DNA from: Alphaproteobacteria bacterium | GTDB lineage: Bacteria; Pseudomonadota; Alphaproteobacteria; RF32; CAG-239 | DNA: 42,720 nt | Reading direction: 5' to 3' | NCBI GenBank assembly: GCA_900767645.1 | Contig: CAAFZY010000012.1 | Location: 1-42,720, forward strand | Shown: piece by piece, positions 9,491-16,741 of the stretch | How the letters are laid out: the number at the start of each line of letters is the position of its first letter | How positions within the stretch are numbered: position 1 is the stretch's first letter | The notes under the pieces: model-generated | What the model saw: only the letters and a program-made list of their open reading frames with translations | What the model was told of the DNA's origin: nothing | Databases searched by the model: none | Translations under genes and position numbers: made by a program

Positions 9491-11530
9491 CTAACGGACA
9501 TTACCCGAATTTTGCACCTGAGCATTAACGACCGCATTTGTATTTTGTTGCGCCGGCGCGTTTTGATTAGTCGGCTGTTGAGTAAGTCCGGCCGGACGCG
9601 CAAAGCTCAAACCGCTGTGTTCATTAGGCAACGTTAAGGTATCAATACCTTCTCGACTGAGATAAATATTAATGCCGTTGACTTCCGATTTAACTTTCGG
9701 GAACAAATCGCTGGTTAAAACAATAGTATCGGCACGTTGCGGCTTGCGTTTAAGCTCACGGCGGTATGCCGCCAAAATATCTTCTTCAGCCAGCTTAACC
9801 TGACGAGGTTCCAAGACACGGTAGATAGCCATAAAGTCATCGGTATTTAAGTCCATCATAGGTTTGCCAGCCGGAATTATCGACAAAGCGGCAATTTCTT
9901 CTTTGGTCAAAGGATATCTGCTGCCGGCTGTTTTAGCCAAAGCCTCGCCGAAGGTTCCATTCTGGTTTTTAATATACAAATCAAATACCGAACGCAGCGT
10001 GCGCATGGCGCCAAACGTAATAGCCGCGCCTTTTTCGGCATTGGCGCCGCCTTCTTCAATCCGCGACAATACGGTTGTGTACAAACCGCCTTCGGCATCA
10101 TAGGCTGAGCGGAAGTTTTCAAAGTCGTATCCCGAACGCATGGTTTGAATATAGTCATACTCTGACTTAGGCAGTCCGGAGTGTTCTTTTCCGGGGTTTT
10201 TCTTTTCAGCATTTTCAAGCATCTGCTCGGCCAAACGTTTTTTGAACAAAACAAATTCCTCATTGCTCAACTTTTTACGAGCCGCTTCAACCATGGCTTT
10301 TGCTTTAGCCAAATTAAGACTGATGCCAATCGGAACCAAACCCTTTTCAGCGCAGGCCATCATCCACACGCCTTTATCGGCGCTGGAAAGCTGAGAAAAG
10401 TTTACATGTGTTGCACCGCTTTTTTTAACTATGGCAATAAAATCGCCGGCCATAGTATCGTCCATTTTCTTTCCACCGGGGGTGGAATAGCCGAACACAA
10501 AACGTCCGGTTTGCGGATTTTGCGCAATATATAAACGATAAGTATAAGTCGGAACATAAATGCCGTTTTTATCTTTAACGCCGTCTTTTTTCTCATTGTC
10601 TTTATCCGGCTTGTCATAAATACTGTAAACGGTGGTAGATAAACCGTCAACACTGCGGCTACGTTCAAAAAAGGTCAATCCGCGGGTTTTCTTCATATCT
10701 TTTTCAATCATTTCCAAGATATCGGCTCTAACACTATCCAATGTTTTGGGAGCTTTAGCCTTTCCGCCCTTGCCTTTTGCAATCGACAAATCAACCCCTT
10801 TAATTTCAGGAGTGATTTCTTGATAACGAGCAATATCGTCATCTTCAACATCGGCTCCGGGGTTAGCCGCATCTTGCGCGCGCCTTGCCTCTAAAACCTT
10901 TTGAGTCAAAGATGCCAGTTTTTCGTCTAAATCAACTTTGCCGTCTTTCATCGGAATCTCTATATCGTAAACCGACATACCATGCTGTTCGCAAAATTCC
11001 AAAATTTGCTTTAAGCGCTCTTCATTTAAGTCTTCCAACGCCTTATTGCTGAAGTTAATACGCCCTTTCAGCTGAGTTTCATCTTCACCGGGTTTATCAT
11101 ACGGTTCAGCCGAAACCGCAAACGGAACGCCGTCTATTTCATAATTAAGTTCAAGCGTTTCTTCACGCGGCATAACATCGCCGGACTCGGTTACAATTTC
11201 AGACTCATCGCTCAAAACCTCACGAAATGTACCTTGCATATCATCAGCCTTGGCATGTTCGCGCACGGAATATAAATACGGAAAAGATTCCGGATACTTT
11301 TTAAGCAATTCCATGTCTTGAGCCGTCGTGTTCAATGCCTGACGATATAAAGTTTGTTCGGTGTTTAACAATTCATCGTCGGCATCGGTATTCAACAATT
11401 CAGCCCGAATCCGTCTTAATTGCTCATTTAAATGTTTTTCTTCTTTAAGCAACTCACGCTCAATATTTTCATAGCTTCCTATTTGGTGATTATGATTAAC
11501 CGTATTGGTTTGCAAATATGTTCTTGCCAT
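9491..11530 (-). CDS. Hypothetical protein, 679 residues, unrecognised
   Basis: A complete gene with a good ribosome-binding site (AAGGAG 7 nt before the ATG) and its own terminator, so it is surely expressed. I do not recognise the family. Residues about 18-50 are charged and predicted helical or coiled coil (ENIERELLKEEKHLNEQLRR). No signal peptide or membrane segment is visible, so a cytosolic location is likely. The middle is Lys/Asp-rich. Around residues 370-420 a helical stretch has an HVNFSQLSS...KGVWMMACAEKGLVP pattern that may be a small conserved domain. The last 30 residues are Gln/Asn-rich and low complexity. It has no apparent functional link to rpoB. It could belong to a lineage-specific family or to an integrated element; nothing around it shows an element boundary. 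Confidence 0.85.
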   Translation of the reverse strand: MARTYLQTNTVNHNHQIGSYENIERELLKEEKHLNEQLRRIRAELLNTDADDELLNTEQTLYRQALNTTAQDMELLKKYPESFPYLYSVREHAKADDMQGTFREVLSDESEIVTESGDVMPREETLELNYEIDGVPFAVSAEPYDKPGEDETQLKGRINFSNKALEDLNEERLKQILEFCEQHGMSVYDIEIPMKDGKVDLDEKLASLTQKVLEARRAQDAANPGADVEDDDIARYQEITPEIKGVDLSIAKGKGGKAKAPKTLDSVRADILEMIEKDMKKTRGLTFFERSRSVDGLSTTVYSIYDKPDKDNEKKDGVKDKNGIYVPTYTYRLYIAQNPQTGRFVFGYSTPGGKKMDDTMAGDFIAIVKKSGATHVNFSQLSSADKGVWMMACAEKGLVPIGISLNLAKAKAMVEAARKKLSNEEFVLFKKRLAEQMLENAEKKNPGKEHSGLPKSEYDYIQTMRSGYDFENFRSAYDAEGGLYTTVLSRIEEGGANAEKGAAITFGAMRTLRSVFDLYIKNQNGTFGEALAKTAGSRYPLTKEEIAALSIIPAGKPMMDLNTDDFMAIYRVLEPRQVKLAEEDILAAYRRELKRKPQRADTIVLTSDLFPKVKSEVNGINIYLSREGIDTLTLPNEHSGLSFARPAGLTQQPTNQNAPAQQNTNAVVNAQVQNSGNVR

Positions 11531-11619
11531 AAAAACGCTCCTTAACTTTTTTAATTTACCTAAAAAATATCACGAATTAAATTAAATAGCAACACTTTTT
11601 GTCAAAAATCAGCAACAAA

Positions 11620-12168
11620 TCAGTCGGCTTGATTGTAAATATAAAAGCTGATTTTGGCAATTCCGTAAATTCTCTCATCAACTTGCGCAAAATTTTCAGG
11701 CAGCGCCAACTCTTCATCTTTGCGGGTTTCAATAAGACAAAGCGCTCCCGGTGCAATCCACCCCTTTGCCGCCGCATCGCATATTGCCGAAGAACTCAGA
11801 TTTTGTCCGTACGGAGCATCTGAAAAAATCAAATTATAAGCTTCCGACGCCGACGGCAAACGCAAAGCATCGGCAACCACTATTTTTATTTTATCTTTTT
11901 CGGGCAAAAATAAAGCTGTATTTTTGTTTAAGAGCTTCGGGTTTTTATCAACAAACGCAACTTTTGCCGCCCCGCGGGACAGCGCCTCCAGTCCGAAAGC
12001 GCCGGTACCGGCAAAAATATCAAGCACTTTACACGCGCCAAACCCGTTGAGCCTGGAATACAAAATACTGAACAAAGCTTCTCTTGCCCGCTCCGAGGTG
12101 GGTCTAACCCCCTCATAATCAGGCGTGAAGAGCTTTTTGCCACGATATTTTCCCGCCACTATTCTCAT
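11620..12168 (-). CDS. rsmD: 16S rRNA (guanine(966)-N(2))-methyltransferase RsmD
   Basis: A 182-residue class I SAM-dependent methyltransferase of the RsmD family, which methylates G966 of 16S rRNA during 30S assembly. The N-terminus MRIVAGKYRGKKL and the following RPTSERAREALFSIL are family hallmarks. SAM motif I is VLDIFAGTGAFGLEAL (residues 48-63). The catalytic motif IV, normally DPPY or NPPY, reads DAPY (117-120) here. Its ATG overlaps the stop of the pseudouridine synthase gene by 4 nt (ATGA), so the two are translationally coupled and both act in rRNA modification. Confidence 0.92.
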   Translation of the reverse strand: MRIVAGKYRGKKLFTPDYEGVRPTSERAREALFSILYSRLNGFGACKVLDIFAGTGAFGLEALSRGAAKVAFVDKNPKLLNKNTALFLPEKDKIKIVVADALRLPSASEAYNLIFSDAPYGQNLSSSAICDAAAKGWIAPGALCLIETRKDEELALPENFAQVDERIYGIAKISFYIYNQAD

Positions 12169-12887
12169 AATGCAATACGACTTCCGAGCTGTTCTTTCAG
12201 CACTTTAAGAGGAACTTCACGCACTTCGCCTTTGGCAAGGTTGCCAAGCTGAAACGGCCCGTACGACACTCTGATTAAACGCGTTACCTCAAGCCCGATA
12301 AATTTCATAAGCTTGCGAATTTCGCGGTTTTTACCTTCATTTAAGGTAACGGTAAGCCATGCGTTGGTGCCGTTTTGACTGTCAACCGCCGCGCTGACTT
12401 TGCCGTAAGCCACGCCTTCTATCGTAACGCCGTTTTGCAAACCGGCAAGTTGCTTGGTGTCAATCCGTCCGTGTACACGCACGCGGTAGCGGCGGCTCCA
12501 TGCGTTTTTAGGCAGTTCCAACTCGCGCGAAAGTTCACCGTTGTTGGTTAAAAGCAACAAACCTTCAGAGTTTAAGTCAAGACGCCCTACGCTGATTACC
12601 CGCGGCATTCCGGCGGGCAAATTATCAAACACGGTCGGACGGTCGCGCTCGTCTTTATGGGTGGTAACCAACCCTGCCGGCTTATGATAAAGCCACAAAC
12701 GTGTTTCCTCGCGAGTCGGGAGTTTTTCGCCGTCAAACAAAATTTTTTCCGTTCCCTCAACATTAAACGCCGGTGACGAAACTACATTGCCGTCAACCGT
12801 TACCCGCTCTTGTTTTATATACTCTTCAGCCTGCCGGCGCGAACATACGCCGGAACGAGCCATAAACTTTGCCAATCTTTCTGCCAT
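12165..12887 (-). CDS. rluB: RluB/RsuA-family rRNA pseudouridine synthase
   Basis: A 240-residue pseudouridine synthase. Residues 1-50 form an S4 RNA-binding domain (MAERLAKFMARSGVCSRRQA). The catalytic domain carries GRLDLNSEGLLLLT, with Asp104 as the expected nucleophile, and ends in GKNREIRKLM and LIRVSYGPF. It is closest to the RluB/RluE/RsuA group acting on rRNA; the exact uridine cannot be told from sequence alone. The start at 12887 has AAAGGAAAG just upstream. A longer in-frame extension to 13274 would run antisense through tadA and is not credible. It is the first gene of a two-gene operon with rsmD, divergent from tadA. Confidence 0.9.
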   Translation of the reverse strand: MAERLAKFMARSGVCSRRQAEEYIKQERVTVDGNVVSSPAFNVEGTEKILFDGEKLPTREETRLWLYHKPAGLVTTHKDERDRPTVFDNLPAGMPRVISVGRLDLNSEGLLLLTNNGELSRELELPKNAWSRRYRVRVHGRIDTKQLAGLQNGVTIEGVAYGKVSAAVDSQNGTNAWLTVTLNEGKNREIRKLMKFIGLEVTRLIRVSYGPFQLGNLAKGEVREVPLKVLKEQLGSRIAL

Positions 12888-12954
12888 TTTTATCTTTCCT
12901 TTTGCAATATTTGCTGTAATATAACCTAAAATTTTCAAAACACAAAGGATATTT
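12888..12954. promoter_or_regulatory. Divergent promoter region, rluB / tadA
   Basis: A 67-bp AT-rich gap between divergent genes must hold both promoters. 'tgctgtaatataacc' offers a TATAAT-like box for tadA, but I cannot assign boxes with confidence. Confidence 0.4.
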
Positions 12955-13419
12955 ATGTCTGACGAAAAATTTATGCTTGCCGCCTTAAAAGAAGCCGCCA
13001 AAGCCTCTGCCCGCGATGAAGTTCCGGTCGGCGCGGTTATTGTAGATTCCGCCACCGGTAAAATAGTTGCCAAAGCCCGTAACCAAAGCGAACACGGTAA
13101 CGACCCCACTGCCCACGCCGAAATTGTCGCCATCAGAAAAGCATGCAAAAACTTAAAAAGCAAACGTCTGTGGAATTGCGATATGTTTGTTACGCTTGAG
13201 CCGTGCACCATGTGCGCCGCCGCCATATCTTTTGCCCGAATCCGCCGCCTGATATTCGGCGCCGACGACGTCAAAGGCGGAGCGGTTGTAAACGGCGTTA
13301 AATTTTATGAGCAGAGTACCTGCCACCATAAGCCTGAAGTTGTTGCCGGAGTTGCGGCCGCAGAATCGTCTTTAATGCTTAAAGCCTTTTTTGCCGCTAA
13401 AAGGACTAACAAAAAGTAG
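12955..13419 (+). CDS. tadA: tRNA-specific adenosine deaminase TadA (or a close nucleoside deaminase)
   Basis: A 154-residue zinc-dependent deaminase that most likely converts A34 of tRNA-Arg to inosine. The zinc ligands are visible: His54 with catalytic Glu56 in HAE, and Cys84/Cys87 in PCTMC. The length and motif spacing match TadA, and the DDVKGGAVVNG loop after the second motif is also typical. It starts at the ATG with AAAGGA about 6 nt upstream. It converges with the antiporter gene, with only 24 bp between the stops. A general cytosine/guanine deaminase is a less likely alternative. Confidence 0.9.
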   Translation: MSDEKFMLAALKEAAKASARDEVPVGAVIVDSATGKIVAKARNQSEHGNDPTAHAEIVAIRKACKNLKSKRLWNCDMFVTLEPCTMCAAAISFARIRRLIFGADDVKGGAVVNGVKFYEQSTCHHKPEVVAGVAAAESSLMLKAFFAAKRTNKK

Positions 13420-13443
13420 GACGAAAATTAAAGGCAAACGCTT

Positions 13444-15360
13444 TTATTCTTTCTTTTCCAAATCTTCCGACGGTTCGCCCTGTAAATTGTTCAGGAATTG
13501 CGTTTCTATTTTAAGATACTGGTTCAACAACCATTTAGACTGCATAATCAAGAATACGGAACCAATTAAAAGCACCAAAATAAATTTGGGATTTTCGGTT
13601 AAAAACTGATGCACGGCGGTAACAATAAAGAACGCCACCAAAAAGAGCCTGAAACTGGTTAAAATCAGCAGCGGCAGGCGGTTGGCAGGTCTTCCGTACC
13701 ACAAAACCGCATAAATACGAGCAATACGATGATTTGATACCAGCAAATTTTTAACCGTGTCTTTATTATTCAAAACCTCTTTCAGCGCCTGACCGGACGG
13801 AACGCAAGTTTCATTAATCGGCATTTCGCCTTCACACGGGTCTTCAGCAACTGCTTTTGGTTTGCGCAAGCGCAACTTAATCAAAATTTTATTAAAAATA
13901 TCCGGCACCACCACATTCCAACCGGTCAATGCCCGCAAAAACGGCGCCATTAACAGCAGAGCAAGCATGGTTACGCATATGCGCATCGGCACATTCGGCA
14001 GCCATTTTGCCACATAAGGACGCACTCCCTGGCTCACAAAAGCGATAATCGCATATAAAATAATGGAGAATAAAAACATACGGATAAAATAGCTTTTAAA
14101 CAAAGACTTCCACAATTTTTCTTCCGTTATGGCGGTTACGCTTGACTGCGAACTTTGGTCAATATACGCATGCCATTTTTGCGGCATGATTTTATCAATT
14201 ACCTTATAGGCTTTACCTGATGAATTTATCATAATCGGGGTTAAAAAGGTGGTAATCACCGAAACGGCAACAATAATCGGATATACAAATTTATCCAAAA
14301 CCCCCAAACTCATACCGAGCGAAGCAATAATAAACGCAAATTCGCCGACCTGCGCCAACGAAAAGCCGCTGTATACCGCGGTTTTAAGCGGCTGCCCCGA
14401 AATCACAAAACCGAATACCGAAAAAACAACCTTTCCGAACAGAACCACCAGCGTGATAATAAAAATCGGGTACGCGTAAGTAATAAACATTTCAGGATTT
14501 ACCATCATACCGACCGTTACGAAAAACACCGCGCCGAAAAAGTCTTTAAGCGGCTTAATAACGTTTTCAATTCGGCCGATAACCGCGGTTTCAGATAAAA
14601 TAGAGCCCATAATAAAAGCGCCCAACGCCGATGAAAAGCCGGAATAAACCGCCAAACAAACCATAGCCAAACTCAATGCCACCGAAACAAGCAAAAGCAT
14701 TTCATCATTTAAAAAGCCGTTTATTTTTTTTAACACCGTCGGCACAAAATAAATTCCGACCACAAAGCACAACACCAAAAACAAAACAAGCTTTAAGGTG
14801 CCCAGCCCCAATTCGCCGCCATTAATACCACTGCCGATGGCAACCGTCGGGAGCAATACCAACAGTAAAATGCCCATAATATCTTCAATAACCAACACGC
14901 CGAACACCAAATCGGTGAATTTTTGTTTTTTAATGCTTAAATCATCAAAAGCCTTAATAATAATGGTGGTTGACGACATTGAAATCATGGAGCCCAAGAA
15001 AAAGCTGTCTACCGTACTCCAACCTAAAAACAAACCGACATAATGCCCGACAAAAAGCATTAAAAAGATGTTTAAGGTAGCGGTAATCATGGCGGACTTG
15101 CCCACGCTCACCATTTTTTTAAAGCTAAATTCAAGCCCTAAGCTGAACAGCAAAAAGATAACGCCGATATCTGCCCACAAAGTTAAATTTTCACGATCGG
15201 TAACCGTCGGCAAAACATTCAAATACGGTCCGGCAAAAATACCGGCCAACAAATAGCCCAACACCATCGGCTGTTTCAACTTTTTAAAAATCAGCGTGGT
15301 AACAGCGGCATAAACCGTAATTAAAGTTAAATCGGCAATCAGCGGGTGAAGTCCGTGCAT
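13444..15360 (-). CDS. CPA2-family cation/proton antiporter (Kef/GerN-like membrane domain)
   Basis: A 638-residue inner-membrane antiporter. The N-terminal 400 residues have the many hydrophobic helices and signatures of the Na+/H+ exchanger fold (LGYLLAGIFAGP, DIGVIFLLFSLGLEF, SMSSTTIIIKAF, VLVIEDIMGILLL). Downstream, instead of the RCK/TrkA-N nucleotide-binding domain of KefB/KefC, there are further membrane segments (about 425-480 and 560-610) around a charged linker, then an acidic tail. It is therefore probably a K+ or Na+ antiporter without nucleotide gating; the ion is unknown. I chose the ATG at 15360 because GGTGAG lies close upstream; the ATG four codons earlier (15372) has no ribosome-binding site. 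Confidence 0.88.
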   Translation of the reverse strand: MHGLHPLIADLTLITVYAAVTTLIFKKLKQPMVLGYLLAGIFAGPYLNVLPTVTDRENLTLWADIGVIFLLFSLGLEFSFKKMVSVGKSAMITATLNIFLMLFVGHYVGLFLGWSTVDSFFLGSMISMSSTTIIIKAFDDLSIKKQKFTDLVFGVLVIEDIMGILLLVLLPTVAIGSGINGGELGLGTLKLVLFLVLCFVVGIYFVPTVLKKINGFLNDEMLLLVSVALSLAMVCLAVYSGFSSALGAFIMGSILSETAVIGRIENVIKPLKDFFGAVFFVTVGMMVNPEMFITYAYPIFIITLVVLFGKVVFSVFGFVISGQPLKTAVYSGFSLAQVGEFAFIIASLGMSLGVLDKFVYPIIVAVSVITTFLTPIMINSSGKAYKVIDKIMPQKWHAYIDQSSQSSVTAITEEKLWKSLFKSYFIRMFLFSIILYAIIAFVSQGVRPYVAKWLPNVPMRICVTMLALLLMAPFLRALTGWNVVVPDIFNKILIKLRLRKPKAVAEDPCEGEMPINETCVPSGQALKEVLNNKDTVKNLLVSNHRIARIYAVLWYGRPANRLPLLILTSFRLFLVAFFIVTAVHQFLTENPKFILVLLIGSVFLIMQSKWLLNQYLKIETQFLNNLQGEPSEDLEKKE

Positions 15361-15436
15361 TGTTCTCACCATATAAAAAAATTAATAACTCATAATAAGA
15401 TAAGTACGAAACGTTAATTTTTTTATAATCAGGCAT

Positions 15437-15465
15437 AAAAAAAAGCACCGTATCAATACGATGCC
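15437..15465 (-). terminator. Intrinsic terminator after membrane protein at 15484
   Basis: Arms gcaccgtat and atacgatgc form a 9-bp stem with one C-A mismatch. Read on the minus strand, it is followed by eight T. It is closely similar to the terminator of the upstream paralogue (16053-16080). Confidence 0.85.
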
Positions 15466-15483
15466 TTAAACACAAATTAAAAC

Positions 15484-15981
15484 TCAGACAGCAAGAATCA
15501 TCACGCCGCCCAAATAAAGAACACCTACCATTACGGCAGCACCGATAAAAAAGTTAGTAAGGTAACCGATTTTACCGGTTGCGGTCGGTTGAGCAAAGCT
15601 TTCAAACAGCAGACAACCGACTACCGAAAACACCGCCCAATAAGCAGCGCCGAACAACGGATAAAGCAACCACACCCCTTCACAAAACTCCAAATCAGCA
15701 GGAAAGCCGATGGCAGCAAAACAATTAAGGTCAAAGGCGCAACCGCTGGCATAAAACAACAGCAACAACATTGCCGCCGTTACAAAAACGATTAAGCCGG
15801 TTTTAATTGTATGATATATCACAACACAGGCAATCAACACCCACAATATTGCAGCGAGCAATACAAACCCATGTGCCGATATATTGGCGAATATAAGCCA
15901 GATGACAAGAAGCACAACACCGGCTAATAAACCGACAAAGGCGCACTTTGCCATTTGTTCAAAAAACTTTTTCATAGCCAT
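15484..15981 (-). CDS. Small integral membrane protein, paralogue A
   Basis: A 165-residue, very hydrophobic protein with about five predicted membrane helices (for example 14-32, 39-55, 62-80, 100-125 and 140-163). The family is unrecognised. It aligns along its whole length with the next gene upstream (16100-16588). The best-conserved part is AFDLNCFAAIGFPADLE...VWLL...FGAAYW, against AFKLDWLTVIGLPAGLE...VWVL...FGALYW. No Shine-Dalgarno is evident before either ATG (codon 1 or codon 3). It is followed by its own terminator. Function is unknown; the duplication is the main observation. Confidence 0.75.
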   Translation of the reverse strand: MAMKKFFEQMAKCAFVGLLAGVVLLVIWLIFANISAHGFVLLAAILWVLIACVVIYHTIKTGLIVFVTAAMLLLLFYASGCAFDLNCFAAIGFPADLEFCEGVWLLYPLFGAAYWAVFSVVGCLLFESFAQPTATGKIGYLTNFFIGAAVMVGVLYLGGVMILAV

Positions 15982-16052
15982 AAAAATTTAACGATTATAC
16001 TTAAAACATATTTACTATACCAGTTCACAAAATTTTGTCAATATTTTTATAC

Positions 16053-16080
16053 AAAAAAAGCACCGTAAAAAATACGGTGC
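16053..16080 (-). terminator. Intrinsic terminator after membrane protein at 16100
   Basis: A perfect 8-bp stem, gcaccgta with tacggtgc, and a 5-A loop. On the minus strand it is followed by seven T. Confidence 0.88.
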
Positions 16081-16099
16081 CATAACATCAGACTGCGTC

Positions 16100-16588
16100 T
16101 CAGACAATTGCAAATATCATATTGCCGGCATACAAAATGCCAAAAGCAGCTGCGCCGGCGGTTAATATATACAGCAATTCTTTAAAATGCTGTTTGGAAT
16201 CAACCCATATCATAAGGATTATAATTCCCATTGATATAATCATCCAATACAATGCGCCGAAAAATATATGCAATACCCACACATTGTTGATGCTTTCAAG
16301 ACCTGCCGGCAAGCCGATAACGGTAAGCCAATCAAGCTTAAACGCGGCGCCGGAGATGTAAAACACGGCAGCAATCAACATTGCATACAGAAAGCACATA
16401 CCTCCGTCAACATGATTAAGTGCATAAACCACCACAGCAGCAAGCGCTAACAGCTCCAGCACTCCGAAAAAAACTACCAGTACCGAAGGTGCAACTCTTG
16501 CCAAAAACAGCCAAAAAACAAATAATAAAAGGCCGAAAAATACGCCGGCAAAAGCGCTGAACGACCAATTTTTTAAAAATTTACTCAT
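16100..16588 (-). CDS. Small integral membrane protein, paralogue B
   Basis: A 162-residue polytopic membrane protein, the tandem paralogue of the 15484 gene. It has about five hydrophobic helices, and the shared LDWLTVIGLPAGLE stretch lies near residues 84-97. Its start ATG (MSKFLKN) lacks a good Shine-Dalgarno. Each of the two genes has its own terminator of nearly the same sequence, so the duplicated unit included the terminator and the two genes are probably expressed separately. Divergent from priA. No function can be assigned. Confidence 0.75.
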   Translation of the reverse strand: MSKFLKNWSFSAFAGVFFGLLLFVFWLFLARVAPSVLVVFFGVLELLALAAVVVYALNHVDGGMCFLYAMLIAAVFYISGAAFKLDWLTVIGLPAGLESINNVWVLHIFFGALYWMIISMGIIILMIWVDSKQHFKELLYILTAGAAAFGILYAGNMIFAIV

Positions 16589-16741
16589 AATAATATATTT
16601 TAACTGGTGTTATGTTACATCTTGATACTGATTTTGTCAACCATAATTTTGTCCAGTTGTAAATTATTGTGGGGAAAGTGCGCTTAATTATAGATATTTG
16701 CGAACAAAGCGGCTAATATCAAAAAAATTTGAGGAGCAGTA
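16589..16741. promoter_or_regulatory. Divergent intergenic region upstream of priA
   Basis: 153 bp of AT-rich DNA between the divergent membrane protein and priA genes. It should hold both promoters. The strong GAGGAG ribosome-binding site of priA is at 16731-16736. I see no secure -10/-35 pair. Confidence 0.4.

Noticed and set aside
12888..13274. N-terminal extension of the pseudouridine synthase gene
   Set aside because: It would run antisense through tadA; the start at 12887 has a good ribosome-binding site and gives the normal family start.
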